Assembly (NCBI RefSeq): GCF_028009165.1
Contig: NC_079241.1
Coordinates: 992,001-1,056,000 of the forward strand
DNA from: Akanthomyces muscarius
Taxonomy: Eukaryota; Ascomycota; Sordariomycetes; Hypocreales; Cordycipitaceae
Reading direction: 5' to 3'
Length of the DNA stretch: 64,000 bases
Shown: one piece after another, positions 21,977 to 33,727 of the stretch
Numbering within the stretch: the stretch's first letter is position 1
Layout: every line of letters starts with the position of its first letter
The notes under the pieces: model-generated
What the model saw: only the letters and a program-made list of their open reading frames with translations
What the model was told of the DNA's origin: nothing
The model's database searches: none
Position numbers and translations under genes: made by a program

Positions 21977-24319
21977 TTATTCCTGGAAGGTGGTATAGTC
22001 CAGGGTGTCCAGCATGGCGAGGTCGATGTTGGCAAAGATCTCGGGCTGGGTGTTTTGGGAGAAGCCCATGTCGGCGCTTGGCATTTCGCCAAACAGCGGC
22101 TGCATATCGTTGAGCTTGCCGGCATGGGCGTCAAAGAGCTGGAAATCAACATCATCGCCGCCAAGCGAATCATCGAAGCCCTCGTCCACGTCACGCAGAG
22201 AAGTGGGAGTGTATAGCATGGGGTTGCCATGACCGGTAGGAGAAAAGTGCGTCGGGATCTCCATGTCAGGCACAACTGTAGGCTGTGCCATCTGGAAACC
22301 GGGCATCTGTTGAGCCATCATCTTGTTGTACATCTGCTCGGCGATGGGCATCTGCTGAGGAAGCTGCATTCTCGCGGCGTAAAGATCTTCGTCGTTGATG
22401 ATGAAGGTAGACCCATTTTGATACGGAGGGTACTGCTCGTACGAAGAGGCCGACGAGGAGGGAGAAGGGTTTTCAAGGACGAGATCCATGGTGTCAATGG
22501 TCTCGGGAGAAATGCCGACAGAGGCCAACCAGTCGGGCTCGTCCTGAAACATGGGGAAATCGTTGGACTGCATGCCTTGGGGCATGGCGTCTTGAGGCGG
22601 CGTTGGCACACTGTAGCTAGGCGTAGTGTTGGGAGGAGAAAGATTGGCAATGGAGGGAGTATCCATGTTGGCAGGCTTAGAGGGCATCTTCTTGCCGGTG
22701 CCGGTGGACTTGGTGCGGACGTAGGTCCAGCCGTGAGCTTTCTCCATGTGCTGCTTGCAGTTGGATTCACGTTTCGACTTGTAGGGGCAAGGCTTGAAGA
22801 GACACTCGTGCATGGCAGGAGCGTCAGAGTGCTTGTCGTTGACGTGGCGGTCCATCTCCTTCTCGGTAGGCCAGCCGTAGTTGTGGTACTTGCAGGTAGG
22901 GATGGGACACTTCCAGGGACGAGAGTGAGTCTTCTCGTGCTTGGTCAGATCGCAAGGGCGCTTGAACTCCTTGTTGCAACCGGGCTCGCGGCACTTCTTG
23001 GGGGCGAGCTCTTCGGGAGTAGCGTTCTTCTTGCGGCGGGCCATGGAACGCATAATCTCCTCGTCGTCGTCGAGCTGCTCGCTGAGGGAGCGCTTGAACT
23101 TGACGGGGGCCTCGTTCAGGTCAACAGGTTTGCCAGTGGCCATGGAGAAGGCACTGCCGTCCTTCTTGACACGGACCAGCTCAGCTGGGCGACCATTCTC
23201 ATGAATGCCTCCAAACAGACGAATCTCATCACCTCTGAGGAAGGTATTAGCAGAGTGGCTGAGAGGCACAAATCGTGGCACATACTTATCGATGCTCATG
23301 TCATCGGAAAGGTCACCCTTTTCCTTGGTGGCGAGTAGTCTACCGTATTCATAAATTTGTTCCTTCAAGTCGATGAAATATCCGTTAGTGTAAGGGCGGT
23401 CGTCAAGTCGAACTTGCTCGTGGTCGGTGAGGTATTCGACAGTCGCTTGAAGACATCGGATCGAGGTGAGACAGAAATCCATGTACAGAGCGGCGGTCTT
23501 TGCCTTCTCCTTTACGCGCAATTTTCGATAAGCATCACTCCAAACACCAACGCCAGTCAGAAGCTGACTTACCGGAGCCTTAAAAATAAGTGTCCTCTCA
23601 ATGTCCCGAAGGCAGATAATATCCTTGGAACGAATGCGGCCGGGAATGTCCAGCACGATGGCCTCAAAGGGCTTGAGCGAGGGCTTCTCCAGAAGAGGAC
23701 GAAGCGTATGCTCGTGGATGCGATTCACAGCGCGGCGGCTGAGAGTGGGTGCCAAGTTGCTGTTACTGGCAGCGGCGGAGCGGATAGCCGCCTGCGCTTT
23801 CGTGTTCTTCTTGGAGGAAACATCGACAGCAGAAGCCTTGTCGTTTGTCGAAGCAAGTGAGCTCCCGAGGCCGCTGTCGGAAGCATGGTGTCTGCTGTGG
23901 CGCACCGAGCGGGGGCGGAGAACCCGACGCTCCTGCTCTTTAGCCATAGCTGGGTCGACGACGGGGAGTTCGAAGAGGCCACGAGGCACTGGAGCAGAGC
24001 TGTCGCGAAGAGGCGACTTCTTTCTTGGTTTCGAATCGGACAGAGAGGTCTTGGAGAGAGCCTCATCGATGTCGTTCAGAGTAGAGAGGGTCAAGGCCAT
24101 ACGGCGGCGGTGGGCGTCGGTCACGTCGTCCAGTTGAGATTGGGAGCGGGTGAGACGCGGTGGGAGATAATCCTCATCAACACTGGTCAACTTGGGTGAT
24201 GAAGGAGAGTGAAAGGTAGCACCCTTCTGGAGAGAGGTGGTCGTCTTAAGTGCCATTTCCTTCTCGGCGATGGACCCGGAACGAGTCATCATTTTGCGGC
24301 GTGGGTTTGAGAACGACAT
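21977..24319 (-). CDS. C2H2 zinc-finger protein, probable transcription regulator
   Basis: Open frame of 780 codons from ATG at 24319. Three zinc-finger-like units lie at about 443-527: CREPGCNKEF...H...H, CPIPTCKYH...H...H (interrupted by a YGWPTEKEMD loop) and CLFKPCPYKSKRESNCKQH...H. The N-terminus is Ser-rich and basic; the C-terminus (545-780) is Pro/Gln/Met-rich and acidic, suggestive of activation. Two stretches look like in-frame introns kept in the open frame: 23510-23572 (63 nt, starts GTAAGT) and 23235-23285 (51 nt, GTATGT, branch GCTAATAC, CAG). Removing both gives 742 aa. Specific regulator name not recognised. Confidence 0.85.
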   Translation of the reverse strand: MSFSNPRRKMMTRSGSIAEKEMALKTTTSLQKGATFHSPSSPKLTSVDEDYLPPRLTRSQSQLDDVTDAHRRRMALTLSTLNDIDEALSKTSLSDSKPRKKSPLRDSSAPVPRGLFELPVVDPAMAKEQERRVLRPRSVRHSRHHASDSGLGSSLASTNDKASAVDVSSKKNTKAQAAIRSAAASNSNLAPTLSRRAVNRIHEHTLRPLLEKPSLKPFEAIVLDIPGRIRSKDIICLRDIERTLIFKAPVSQLLTGVGVWSDAYRKLRVKEKAKTAALYMDFCLTSIRCLQATVEYLTDHEQVRLDDRPYTNGYFIDLKEQIYEYGRLLATKEKGDLSDDMSIDKYVPRFVPLSHSANTFLRGDEIRLFGGIHENGRPAELVRVKKDGSAFSMATGKPVDLNEAPVKFKRSLSEQLDDDEEIMRSMARRKKNATPEELAPKKCREPGCNKEFKRPCDLTKHEKTHSRPWKCPIPTCKYHNYGWPTEKEMDRHVNDKHSDAPAMHECLFKPCPYKSKRESNCKQHMEKAHGWTYVRTKSTGTGKKMPSKPANMDTPSIANLSPPNTTPSYSVPTPPQDAMPQGMQSNDFPMFQDEPDWLASVGISPETIDTMDLVLENPSPSSSASSYEQYPPYQNGSTFIINDEDLYAARMQLPQQMPIAEQMYNKMMAQQMPGFQMAQPTVVPDMEIPTHFSPTGHGNPMLYTPTSLRDVDEGFDDSLGGDDVDFQLFDAHAGKLNDMQPLFGEMPSADMGFSQNTQPEIFANIDLAMLDTLDYTTFQE

Positions 24320-27300
24320 TGTGGGAGAAACTTTGGGCGGGGAAGCCAGCTAGTAATAAACTACCACACCAATATGCAGGAAGCTGGCGGACAGAAGAGA
24401 CGTTAGCCGGAGATGGTTTGGCTTGGTCTAGGATGCAGGAGGGGTGGTATGAGTCACAAGCCGAAATCTCGACGCAGATGTCGAGGATCGGGAAATCAAC
24501 TTGGACGACGTAAATGGAGGACTAGAGAGGCGGAGCCGGACTAGGATAGAGGCGAAATGGAATAAAGGGGGGGCGTGTGATGTACGTGTGGTTTCAATCC
24601 GCGGATGTGATGGATGGGATGCGTCGAGTTCTTACCCAGTCGACGAGCTAACGTGCACTGGTGCTTCGCCCACCACAGGCGAGGAGGAAAGCAGAGTAGA
24701 CGGCGGGTTTGCGATGAAGCGTCGATGAATGTCGAGTTGCAAGAGTGAGTAGCACGGCAGAAGCAGAGGGTGTTGAGGCTTCGGTTATGGAAGGAGCTGA
24801 CAAACGGAGTGGCAAACGAAAAGAGGCACGGGCGGTGCGGGAAAGGCGGGAAAACGTTATAATATAGAAAAGAGCGCGGGAAAAATTACAGCGACAGTCG
24901 GCCAATAGCAGCGGCGGCTCGTGGCAGATGACGAGCAACGATCCGGGGTCACGGCGAGAGAAAATGGACGTGGCCTGAGGGGTGCGTATGTGAGAACGAT
25001 GGGCAGCGTTGGACGAGAAGAGGACGAGAGAAGAGGTGATGATGTACTCTGCCAACGACGGTGGGAAAAGTGGGCTTTCCAGCCCGGGGGGCGCTGCTGC
25101 CTAGACTAGCGCCCAAAGCGGACTAGCCGTCTGTTGAGGGCAGCGGGTTTGCGCAAGAGACTGTCCTTTTGCTTTGTGTTTGGGTCCATCCCCTGTCAGC
25201 ACTCACTCGCTACCTACCTACCAGTAAGAAATTCCGCGCGGGCGCAGCAGTCGCCGGTACGAGCTGCGCTAACAGATCCCACGGCACTGTTTCAGCGGAC
25301 ATGGCATCACCCAGCGGTCCGAGTCGGCATTGTTGACGCTGTCGGCCGCCCATCCTCTTCCAACGCTCTCTGCTGCCCATTTCTTTCGCTGCACCGGCAC
25401 AGGCTAGCATACCCAGGATGACGAGTCGCTGGCACTCTATGTCCGTCCCTCCCCGTCTTACGATAGTGCGTAAAGTACAGACTACCAGAACTCAAACACA
25501 AACACACCCCAATCCCACGAGCGCGCAAACCCCCCCCCCCCCCCAACGACTTAACCAAGTTCCCTGCGCCGGTGAAGACGGGCAAACAAATCTGGATGCA
25601 AAGCGCTGGCCAGACAGATCAGTTCCCCTCCTGACACTAAAGCAGCATTCAAGTTTCCAGTCGTCAGCGTTCGTATCTAATTGAGGCTTCTTTTATATGC
25701 ACCGCCTTCTGCTCAAGCCAAACGCCCCCTTTCATCTTCTGTTTCAAGTGTCCAGTCCTCGTGTGCTGATGACACGTCCCTTCTTCGCCCAGATGAGAAG
25801 CCGTCTTGTCCTCGACCAGCCAAGGCGTCTCCCTCCCTCTAACACGTCGCAGCCAATGATCGGCCAGCTTATGGTGAAGCCTGCTCAAGTGGCTCGCTCC
25901 ACTGCTGCGCACTGCCATCCGCACGCTAGCCCAAGGCACCGACATTCCCGGTGTCTAGTCGCCAGGCTGCCAGAATAAACCTACACGACCCAGCCAACCA
26001 GCACGAGAATATCAAGCATCGCGCCTGGGAATTTAAACGGCTGCCTGCATATTTCTAGGAACGAAGTCAGATCGCGCGGTTGAGTCGGGTCTATGGGGCT
26101 ATGGGCCTATTTGCGAACCTGGGCAACCTAAATCGATCGTGTCTCTTAGGTATTTCTGAAGCAGCCATGTGCCCCGGGACACCGTCTGCGCACCGGCACC
26201 GTACCACCATGATTTTCGTGATCAAGTAGATGAAGATGTAATTCCCCCAAAGGATAAAGGGACCACGCCATTCTCTGAACTGTACTGGCCGAAAAATACG
26301 ACGCACAGCCGCGCTCCCGAGGTAGTAACAATTTCATGATCAGCTACAGGGTACGGAGACTGGTGGAGTTGAACCATCGTTGAAGCCAAAGAATAGGCCA
26401 GTCGTTATTATTTGCTGGGAACGTGAGAAAATCAAGAGACGATGAGAACGAATCAGAAAAACAAAATAAAATCAAGTGCATAGAAATTTATTTTCTAGCA
26501 AGTCCCTGCTATCATTTACGTGACGTCTCTTGCTACCACTGACTTGCCGTACTAGTGCAAAATTCCATCCTGGCATCGAGTCGAGGTGGCATGTGTACAT
26601 GCACCGGCCGTATCAATGGGACTACCTATGTACCTTGCATGACTTTTCCCGATGCCAAAGTAGCGCATCGTGGCTGTCGGAAGCGGGCCAACACCACGGG
26701 AAATGATAAATTCTTAATTATGCATGGCTATCGACTCTGTTCGATGCGAATGACGATGCACTGGTAGAACGAGCATGCTCAATCGTCTTAGCTTCCTAGC
26801 TTCAAATGCTGAGGCTCTCATGCCGCAGGCTGTGGCTGATAGTCCGAGGTTTACTGTACTGCTCTGGAGAGGTTTGAACCAAAATCCAGGGTTATCTTAA
26901 TTTACTTGTTTGCATTTCCTTTTTTCTACAATTTTCTTTTTGGGGATGGATGTTGAAGAGGCTCACAAACAGCACCTGGCTGCGTTCAGAAATGGGTTCG
27001 GAAACGGTGAGCACGAGGTGGTGATCATCTAGCCAGTTGAAGCGAACGTTCAGTCTTTTTCATCTGCTGATGTTACTCATTTGCACAGCTACATTGTAGC
27101 CTTGTGATACAGAACTTAGCTAGACAGGGAAATGCCGAAATAAAGTGCTCGTGCGGGCTGATGCAAGTAATCGAGGTTCTATTACAGTGACCTGCTCGTC
27201 GCTCTGCATGCGTAAGCCGTCAGGCAGCTATGCTGCAGGCTAGAGTTATTTCAGACTCCACCGCCCGGATTAAATTTACTACATTCTATACAGATTTATA

Positions 27301-28031
27301 TAAAAGCAGGCTAGCCACCGGACAGCTGCGCCATAAAATCACCGTTGTACACACTATCCCGACCATCTAGTGAGAGTGTGAGCCGCCTGCCACTCCTGGC
27401 TTCGGCTACAATAAGTGGCACAATGAATCTGAAACGCCGATTTCTGCTTACTATTTGAGTTTGGGTTTACAAGGTCTTCGAGCGATCTAAATGCGGGTTG
27501 CCTTTGTTTTGGTACTTTGTCACTCCGCAGAGCACCACAATTGCGGCAAGGATTGTTGCTTTCAGTCATGCTCTAAGCTGCAAAGCAGTGATGAAGAAAG
27601 AATGCCTGGCTAAGGTTGCCGACTTTGTCCAGTTGACCCTAACTTCTGCAAATGTCTTTTTCTTTCCAACTGAGACCACAATGTGGTCTTTCACCATTCG
27701 TTCTCTGCGCTTCTAGGTACAAACCGAGACAAAGAAAGGTATCACTTCCTTGTATACGCACCATTTCTCTACAGTAAGGGTTTGTTCTATTATGACGGGG
27801 CCAAAATATGCTCAAAGGCTCCAAACGATATTGTCGAACGATGAATGACCTCAAACCACGGTCAGCTACCTCAGCGTCTCGCATATAAATTGCGTCGCAT
27901 GCGCTCGATGAATCCCAAGATATTCCTCGGCACCACCCAACACAGGCACCACAAACTTCTGTCCCAATTTCATTAACAGATCTATACAATTAAAAGCATA
28001 CAGATAAGCCACTACATCTGCAACATCCACC
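24320..28031. other. Long intergenic region, no gene seen
   Basis: 3.7 kb between divergent genes. It probably includes a long 5' leader of the C2H2 gene. A 15-bp poly-C run lies at 25530-25544. Frames at 24648-25055, 25134-25421 and 27639-27989 lack start context or motifs. No tRNA-like B box was noticed. Confidence 0.4.
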
Positions 28032-29024
28032 ATGGCAGACAACAACCAAAGCGGTCATGTGGACGATTACACTTTCAGTACTAAAGCTGGCATAGCTGAG
28101 TGGCTCGACGCCGTGATCAAGGAAGATGAGCTGGCAGGTTACCCGATCGAAAGCTCGGTCGAGGACTTTTGCTACGAGTTCGATACCAGTAGCGGAGACG
28201 AACCCAACGAGACAGAGCATAAAGGGTCAAGCTCTGATCCAGCAAAGACGGAGTCTGACCCAGACAAGACGGAATCCGCTATTAGTTCGAAGGAGACAGA
28301 TTCTGACTCCAACAGGACGAAATCCGTTCCCGGTTCGATGAGGACAAACGTTGGAGGCTACAAGACAAAATCCGCCCCCAAGCCACAGGAAGCAGACAAG
28401 TCTCCCGCCGAGACGAGCAACGAGGAGGTCCGCAACGTCACCCACAAACCCGACAGCCTCGAGGGCATGGTCCATCTGCAGCGCATCCGCCAGTACTTCA
28501 TGATGCCCAACAGCTACACCTTTGAGCGGATCTGCCAGTTTCTCGAGAATAACGGCGATGTCATCCGCCACCTGGCCACCTACACGATCCCGCACCCGGA
28601 CCAGTACCTCCCCGGCGAGGCCGACGACCTCCTGTTCGAGCCCCGCCGCGGGGCATCGCGCAAGGAAGCTGCGGATAGCATCCTCTACGACATCCGCAGC
28701 ATCATCTGGGGCTCGGATGCGATCCAGGCGCAGCTGGACATCGTCTATGATACTGAAAACAAATCCGACAATATTTGGTTCTTCGAGCAGCTGCGCAAGC
28801 ACCGGCACTTCAAGCGCACCCAGCGCGCCGTCGCCCACCTGCGCGCGACCGACCTGAGATGGAAGGCCATGGACGATGCGGCCAAGGAGAGGCGCAAGCG
28901 GCAGCTCGACGAGCACAGCGCCAGCCGCCTGAACAACGAGGTGCGCTTCGATAGCGGCTCGAACAAGCGACGGGGAGGAGATGATGCAGAGGTAAGCGGG
29001 GCATCCAAACGTTCTAGAGGCTAA
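28032..29024 (+). CDS. Orphan protein with degenerate acidic 10-residue repeats
   Basis: 330 aa from a strong start context (CACCATGGC). Residues about 65-118 hold imperfect repeats of roughly ten residues (DPAKTES, DPDKTES, SNRTKS, GYKTKS), encoded by about 30-bp DNA units. The remainder is a helical, charged domain (about 140-290) with IRQYFMMPNSYTFERICQFL. The C-terminus has bipartite basic clusters (SNKRRGG, SKRSRG) that could be a nuclear localisation signal. A possible alternative donor (GAG|GTAAGC, about 28990) would change only the tail. No family recognised; nuclear location is an inference. Confidence 0.75.
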   Translation: MADNNQSGHVDDYTFSTKAGIAEWLDAVIKEDELAGYPIESSVEDFCYEFDTSSGDEPNETEHKGSSSDPAKTESDPDKTESAISSKETDSDSNRTKSVPGSMRTNVGGYKTKSAPKPQEADKSPAETSNEEVRNVTHKPDSLEGMVHLQRIRQYFMMPNSYTFERICQFLENNGDVIRHLATYTIPHPDQYLPGEADDLLFEPRRGASRKEAADSILYDIRSIIWGSDAIQAQLDIVYDTENKSDNIWFFEQLRKHRHFKRTQRAVAHLRATDLRWKAMDDAAKERRKRQLDEHSASRLNNEVRFDSGSNKRRGGDDAEVSGASKRSRG

Positions 29025-29296
29025 TTACTCGCAGCAGGGCTGTCTTGGTCAACGAGGTAGGATTTCTCTTTGGCGTTGGGGTCTTACACAGAAGCAGGAG
29101 TTTGGTAATTCGTTTAAGCCTTTGCACCGGAGGCGGTTTTTGATAAATTTGATATTTTTTCTCTCGCGATATTCTCTATGATTTGTGCAGATATGCAATA
29201 CATGATGTGTAAAGTAGAAAACGAAATCAAACCCAGATGCAATTGTGTTTTTTAAACATGGCTCTCATGACCAACAAGGCCAAAGTAAAACTCCCT

Positions 29297-30655
29297 TCAT
29301 ACATGAGCCCATCCATTCTCCGCCAGGACCTGCATCTCGTTAATCAGGCAAAACACACCCGGCTCGTGCCTCGCCATGTCCTCCTTCTGCCACGCCTCGA
29401 CGCGCGAGCGCACCACCCAGCCCTCAAACGAGATGCGCGCCCAGCGCTTAACACGGTTGGTCCAGAGGCCGAGGAAGATGTCAGCGGCCGCGACCCACGA
29501 CGACGAAGGCGGGTGGGTGGCCTCGTACGCGGGCAGGTTGTAGCCGACGCGCACGCGCGGGTTCAGGTACACGCCGAGCGTCTTGGACAGCGGGTTGTCG
29601 GCGTGAATGAGGCAGCACTCGGAGCCCTCGAGGTGCTGCAGCGCCAGCGAGTCGGGGATGCCGCGGAAGCGCAGCTTGGTGGGGGACACGAACGGGTCGG
29701 CGGGCATGACGACTGTCGAGGACGCATGTGTTAGCCTATCTTCTTGGGGGAAAACAATTGGAGAAAAAGCTAGTCTACATACCGATGCCGTTCCAGCAGC
29801 TTGTTACAGGGACAGCGTCCTGGTTGTTGACCAGCGGCGACCGCGAGCCACGGGCCTTGAAGTAGGGCCACGTCTGCATAATATGCGCGCTCCCTTCAGC
29901 GTCTCGCAGCGCAAAAGTGTCATAGTATAAAGGCGGCTTCGAAAAGTCGAGCGAGCACGCGGCGCCATATGCGCCATCATTGGTATCCATTAATGTGACA
30001 ATGTCATCCGTCTGTCACCAAGTCAGCAAAGCTCTTTTCTCTTTGCAGATTGCCAGCACCATCTTACCGTAAACACGACATCATTCAAGAACAAAATCTT
30101 GTCAAAAGTGACTCCCTTTTTATACAAATCAAAAAGGTCCTGCAACGTCTTGTTTCGCAGCCTCGCCAGGTACGGAATCCTTCGCAGCTCCTTCTTCTTC
30201 CTCGCCGTCTCGATCCAGCCCTCGCTGCCGTCATCCCCCCTCTGTATCTCGTCGGCGTGCGTCACGTCCGACACCTCGACGCGGTGCGGCACCCCGCGGC
30301 TCTCGAGCTGGTGGTCCAGGTCGCGCAGGACCTCCTTGCTGTCGTCCCAGCTGCCGCTCTCGTAGACGCTCACAAAGACGTTTTCCGGCCCAAAGAGCTC
30401 CGTCAGCTCCAGCACCGCATTGTTCCAGTGCTTTTTGAGGATGTCGCCGTTGTTGAAGTGCATGCCGGCAATGTAGATGCGCTCCTTGGCGCGGCCCGTC
30501 TTGCGCGGCATGTACTCGCGCTCGCGGGCCAGGTTGTGGTGGATGCGCATGACGTCGAAGATGTTGAAGAGCACAAAGACGATCAGCAGCAGCCGAATCG
30601 CCTTTTTGCGGCCGAGGCGCCGCAGATACAGCGCTGTGGCTATGGAAAGCAGCAT
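29297..30655 (-). CDS. GT69 (CAP59/CMT1-type) alpha-1,3-mannosyltransferase
   Basis: Three exons: 30655-30068, 30011-29783, 29712-29297; 1233 nt, 410 aa. ATG at 30655 is the first ATG; upstream frame starts only at GTG. A basic N-terminus plus one hydrophobic segment (about 20-37, RLLLIVFVLFNIFDV) makes a type II Golgi protein. Family signatures: VFVSVYESGSWDDS, the acidic loop near FLNDVVFTTDD, SLDFSKPPLYYDTFALRD, and TSCWNGIVVMPADPF, which is spliced across intron 2. Relatives in Cryptococcus act in mannan or capsule glycan synthesis; the acceptor in this fungus is unknown. Confidence 0.9.
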
Positions 30656-31308
30656 GTTGCTGGTGGTCGTTATTGTTTGGTCGCGGGTCTCGTGTGTCGA
30701 CGTGCGATGGGGTTGGCTGGTGGCTTCGTAAGATGCATTAGGCCTCCTTTGTGCGGCGGCGCGAGTGACCACTGATCGTTCACATGAGGCCGATTGAGAG
30801 CCTCGATATCGTCGTGATGGTCGATTGGCGGTTTGATGTCAGCCTGTCACAGGCAATTTTCGCCAAGGCTCGAGGTCAAGGAGCTGCCGCCCTGACTAAC
30901 CTGAGCACAGCCTTGAGCTGGCCAGCGCCCGCCTCCTGCCAAGGGCAGCCCCTAGAGCCACTGCGGAGGTGCTATTGTTAGTGGAGATGGCCCCAACTTT
31001 AGCGCCCCTGGCAACTGTCGAAGGGCGATCCAGTTTATCGATGTGTCACCACGACGAGACAGTGTTATTTATTACTGATATGATTGGACAAAATATATTG
31101 TTCTGAAGGTCAACCTTCAGAAACACCTTTCAAACTTTTCTCATACATGTTTGCCAAAACAGCATACTTTGCAGTTTAATGTAACTCCCACTCCCAGCAA
31201 AATCGTACTCTAGATGCGAACAGTCATGGATTGAGCCTGGCCCAGACATCGTCATTTTGTTGATCCTGATCTCTGGTACCCGGACTCAGACCTGTATTAG
31301 TTGAACAA
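30656..31308. other. Upstream region of the GT69 gene
   Basis: Between the GT69 start and the 3' end of the Pmt4-type gene. No gene-like frame; presumed promoter and terminator sequence. Confidence 0.4.
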
Positions 31309-33727
31309 TTATTTGGCAAAGTGCAAGTCGTAGCTGAGCCACTTTCTAGCCTGTACCGCGTCGACGGAGAGACCAGGATAGCCGTACGTGAGCGGCAGGA
31401 AAAAGTACCAGCCGCCGGCAATGATGGCAGTAATGACGCCGGCCGCGATCCAAACGCCGACAACGCTCTGACCAGCAAAGCGCTCCTTGGCGGTAAGGTG
31501 CTTTTGGCCGGGTCTATCGGTGCTGGGGGCAGCGCCAGTAGTAAAGACAAACTCGACAAGGGCACCAGCCACCAGGCAAGAGGCAAGATGAGCTGGCAGG
31601 TAGTGATGCAGGAAGAGCTGGCGGCCCATCAGGAAGAATGGGAAGTAGTGAGTAGCCCAGCAAAGCCAGAAGAATCCTGTAGAGTTGTATAGTTTGGAGC
31701 GAGTACCTGGAAATACGGTTAGCTGTATTGCAACGAGAGTATGCGTGGAATGTCTACTTACGGCGATCCAGGGCATCGACGCCACGGCGGAGAGAGATCT
31801 GGTCCGCGAGGATAATGCCGGCGTAGATGGCAAGGAGACCGCTAGCAAACCACCAACCAAGAGGGTTGCCCACAAAGTAAATCTGCTGGCGAGTGTCGTT
31901 CTGGGTCCAGAAGCTGACACCACGGAGCAGGAATGGCCACTGATAAGGGTGGCTGGCGTAGGGGTGGCTGCTGGTCAACTTGCTGTTGTGATAGAACATG
32001 GCACGCTGAAGCTCAAAGTACTTTTGCAGGAAAGGCATATGCTTGACCTCGCGAGCGGGCTTCTCGCGGCGAGCGTCCTTGGCGTCAAGTGAGGTGATGT
32101 CTTCAGCGATCCAGACGTTGGAGCTAGGGGGGATCTGCTTGTTGCCGTTGATTTCCTGCTGCTGATGACCCCAGTCAGGCAGAGGCTTGGAGTGAGTCCA
32201 CATTGCAACCTTGCTCGGGTAGTGAATCAGCTTGAAGTGGCCGGCGACGGTCTTGAATTCTTGGCTGGCCTTGCCGTGCTCAATGCGAATCTCAAAAAGG
32301 GTGTCATTTTCGCGGCTGCCGAAAGCATCCTCCACGGAGACGGTGGTAAATTCCTGGTTGGTCGGGTAGTAGGGAGAGGCAACGTCATGGGAGAGCAGGA
32401 CAGTGTTGGTGGACACGTGCTTGAGGCGAACGACCGCATTGTTGAGAACATTGACACCGGTCTGCTTGTCATCGCTAGCAGGCATAATTTGCCAGTAGTT
32501 GTTGGTATCGTTGAACGGATATCCAGTAACCTGCTGGCCTTGGCTAGAAACACGGCCATCTTCGTAGCGAAGGGGGTAGTTCTCGCCGTGACTGTGAAGG
32601 TAGGCCTTGGTCTCCTTGTGGCGGATCGTAATGGTGTCGTAATACTGGATGTCGACAGCGTTGGCGAGCATAACATTGTCGCTAAGGGTTTCCTGGAACT
32701 CGGGAGTCATGAAGTCATCGCCAGGGCCGGAGCGGCTCAGAATCGTGAAGTGGACCTGGAACCAAAAGAGGTAGAAGATGAAGGGCATAACAATTAGACC
32801 TAGGGCACGCGCAGCAAAGTGCTTGGCGTACACAGGCAGGCTGAGTGCGCCGCCAACACGCTTGATGTCCAACAACTCCCAAAGATCGATGATGACGGCA
32901 GATCCAATGGCGACGAAGGCAAAAGTACCGACATACTTGGTGGACATGTCGCAAGAGAGCGCGAAGCCGGTAAAGATGAGCCACTTCCACCACTTGCGGC
33001 CAAAAGGCTCGTGGCGCTGCTTGTAGAACTTGATGTAGCAGAGCAAACTGCAAGCCATTGCCAGAATCAGGGTGGCATCGAGGAGGATGAGGCGTGTCTG
33101 GCCGATATGGGCATTGTCGAGAAGGACCAAGATGGTGGCGATGAGGCAGGCGGGCACCGTGTAGCCAGACTCCCACATGATGAGGTAGGTGACGGAGACC
33201 GTGAGGGCGCCAAGGATGGCGGGCAGAGCTCGGAAGGCCACATAGGGCACCTTGTTGTCAATGTAGGAATCGCCAATGTTCTCAAACTTGAAGTGGCCGT
33301 CGTAGCCGACCAGCCAGCCCATGAAGGCGAACAGAAGCTTGGCGAAAGGTGGGTGGACATCAAAGAAGTATGTACGCTCGAGGTAGTAGGAAGCAAACTA
33401 TGGCAGCAAGAAGGGTCAGCTTTTGCGACTCGGCATCGTCAGTCGTCCGGCGCCAGGCTGGGACTGTACCTTTCCAAAGTGGACTTCGTCAAAGACGACC
33501 TCGTTGGGATGGCTGATACCCCAGAAACGCGTGATGAAGCCGAGAATGGTCATGGCAGTCAGGGCGATTGTGTGGTCCCATTCGATTCCGCCCTTTTTCT
33601 GGGCCGCGGCGGCCTTGACGAGCTTGTCGAGTTCCTGGTCATCGTTGACAGCCACGTCGACGACCTTTTTGGAGGAGCCGACGTTCCGCTGGCGCAGAGA
33701 GCCCGGGGGAATTGCAGGAGACGCCAT
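31309..33727 (-). CDS. pmt4: Protein O-mannosyltransferase, Pmt4 class
   Basis: Three exons: 33727-33470, 33397-31762, 31706-31309; 2292 nt, 763 aa, the usual Pmt4 length. It transfers mannose from dolichyl-phosphate mannose to Ser/Thr of secretory and membrane proteins in the ER. Visible: the catalytic loop Asp80-Glu81 in VVFDEVHFGK, multiple TM helices, a lumenal MIR domain (about 320-500, DTITIRHKETKAYLHSH), SRSGPGDDFMTPEFQ typical of Pmt4, and the C-terminal SSHPYASHPYQWPFLLRG and STGFFWLCWATHYFPFF. Pmt4 favours membrane-anchored substrates, so the GPI- and membrane-type proteins of this window are plausible clients (inference). Confidence 0.95.

Noticed and set aside
22229..23338. 369-codon plus-strand ORF
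   Set aside because: Antisense shadow of the C2H2 gene; composition dominated by Gly, Arg, Val and Leu.
25530..25544. Poly-C run as a regulatory element
   Set aside because: A simple homopolymer; no further support and possibly a length-variable or sequencing-prone site.
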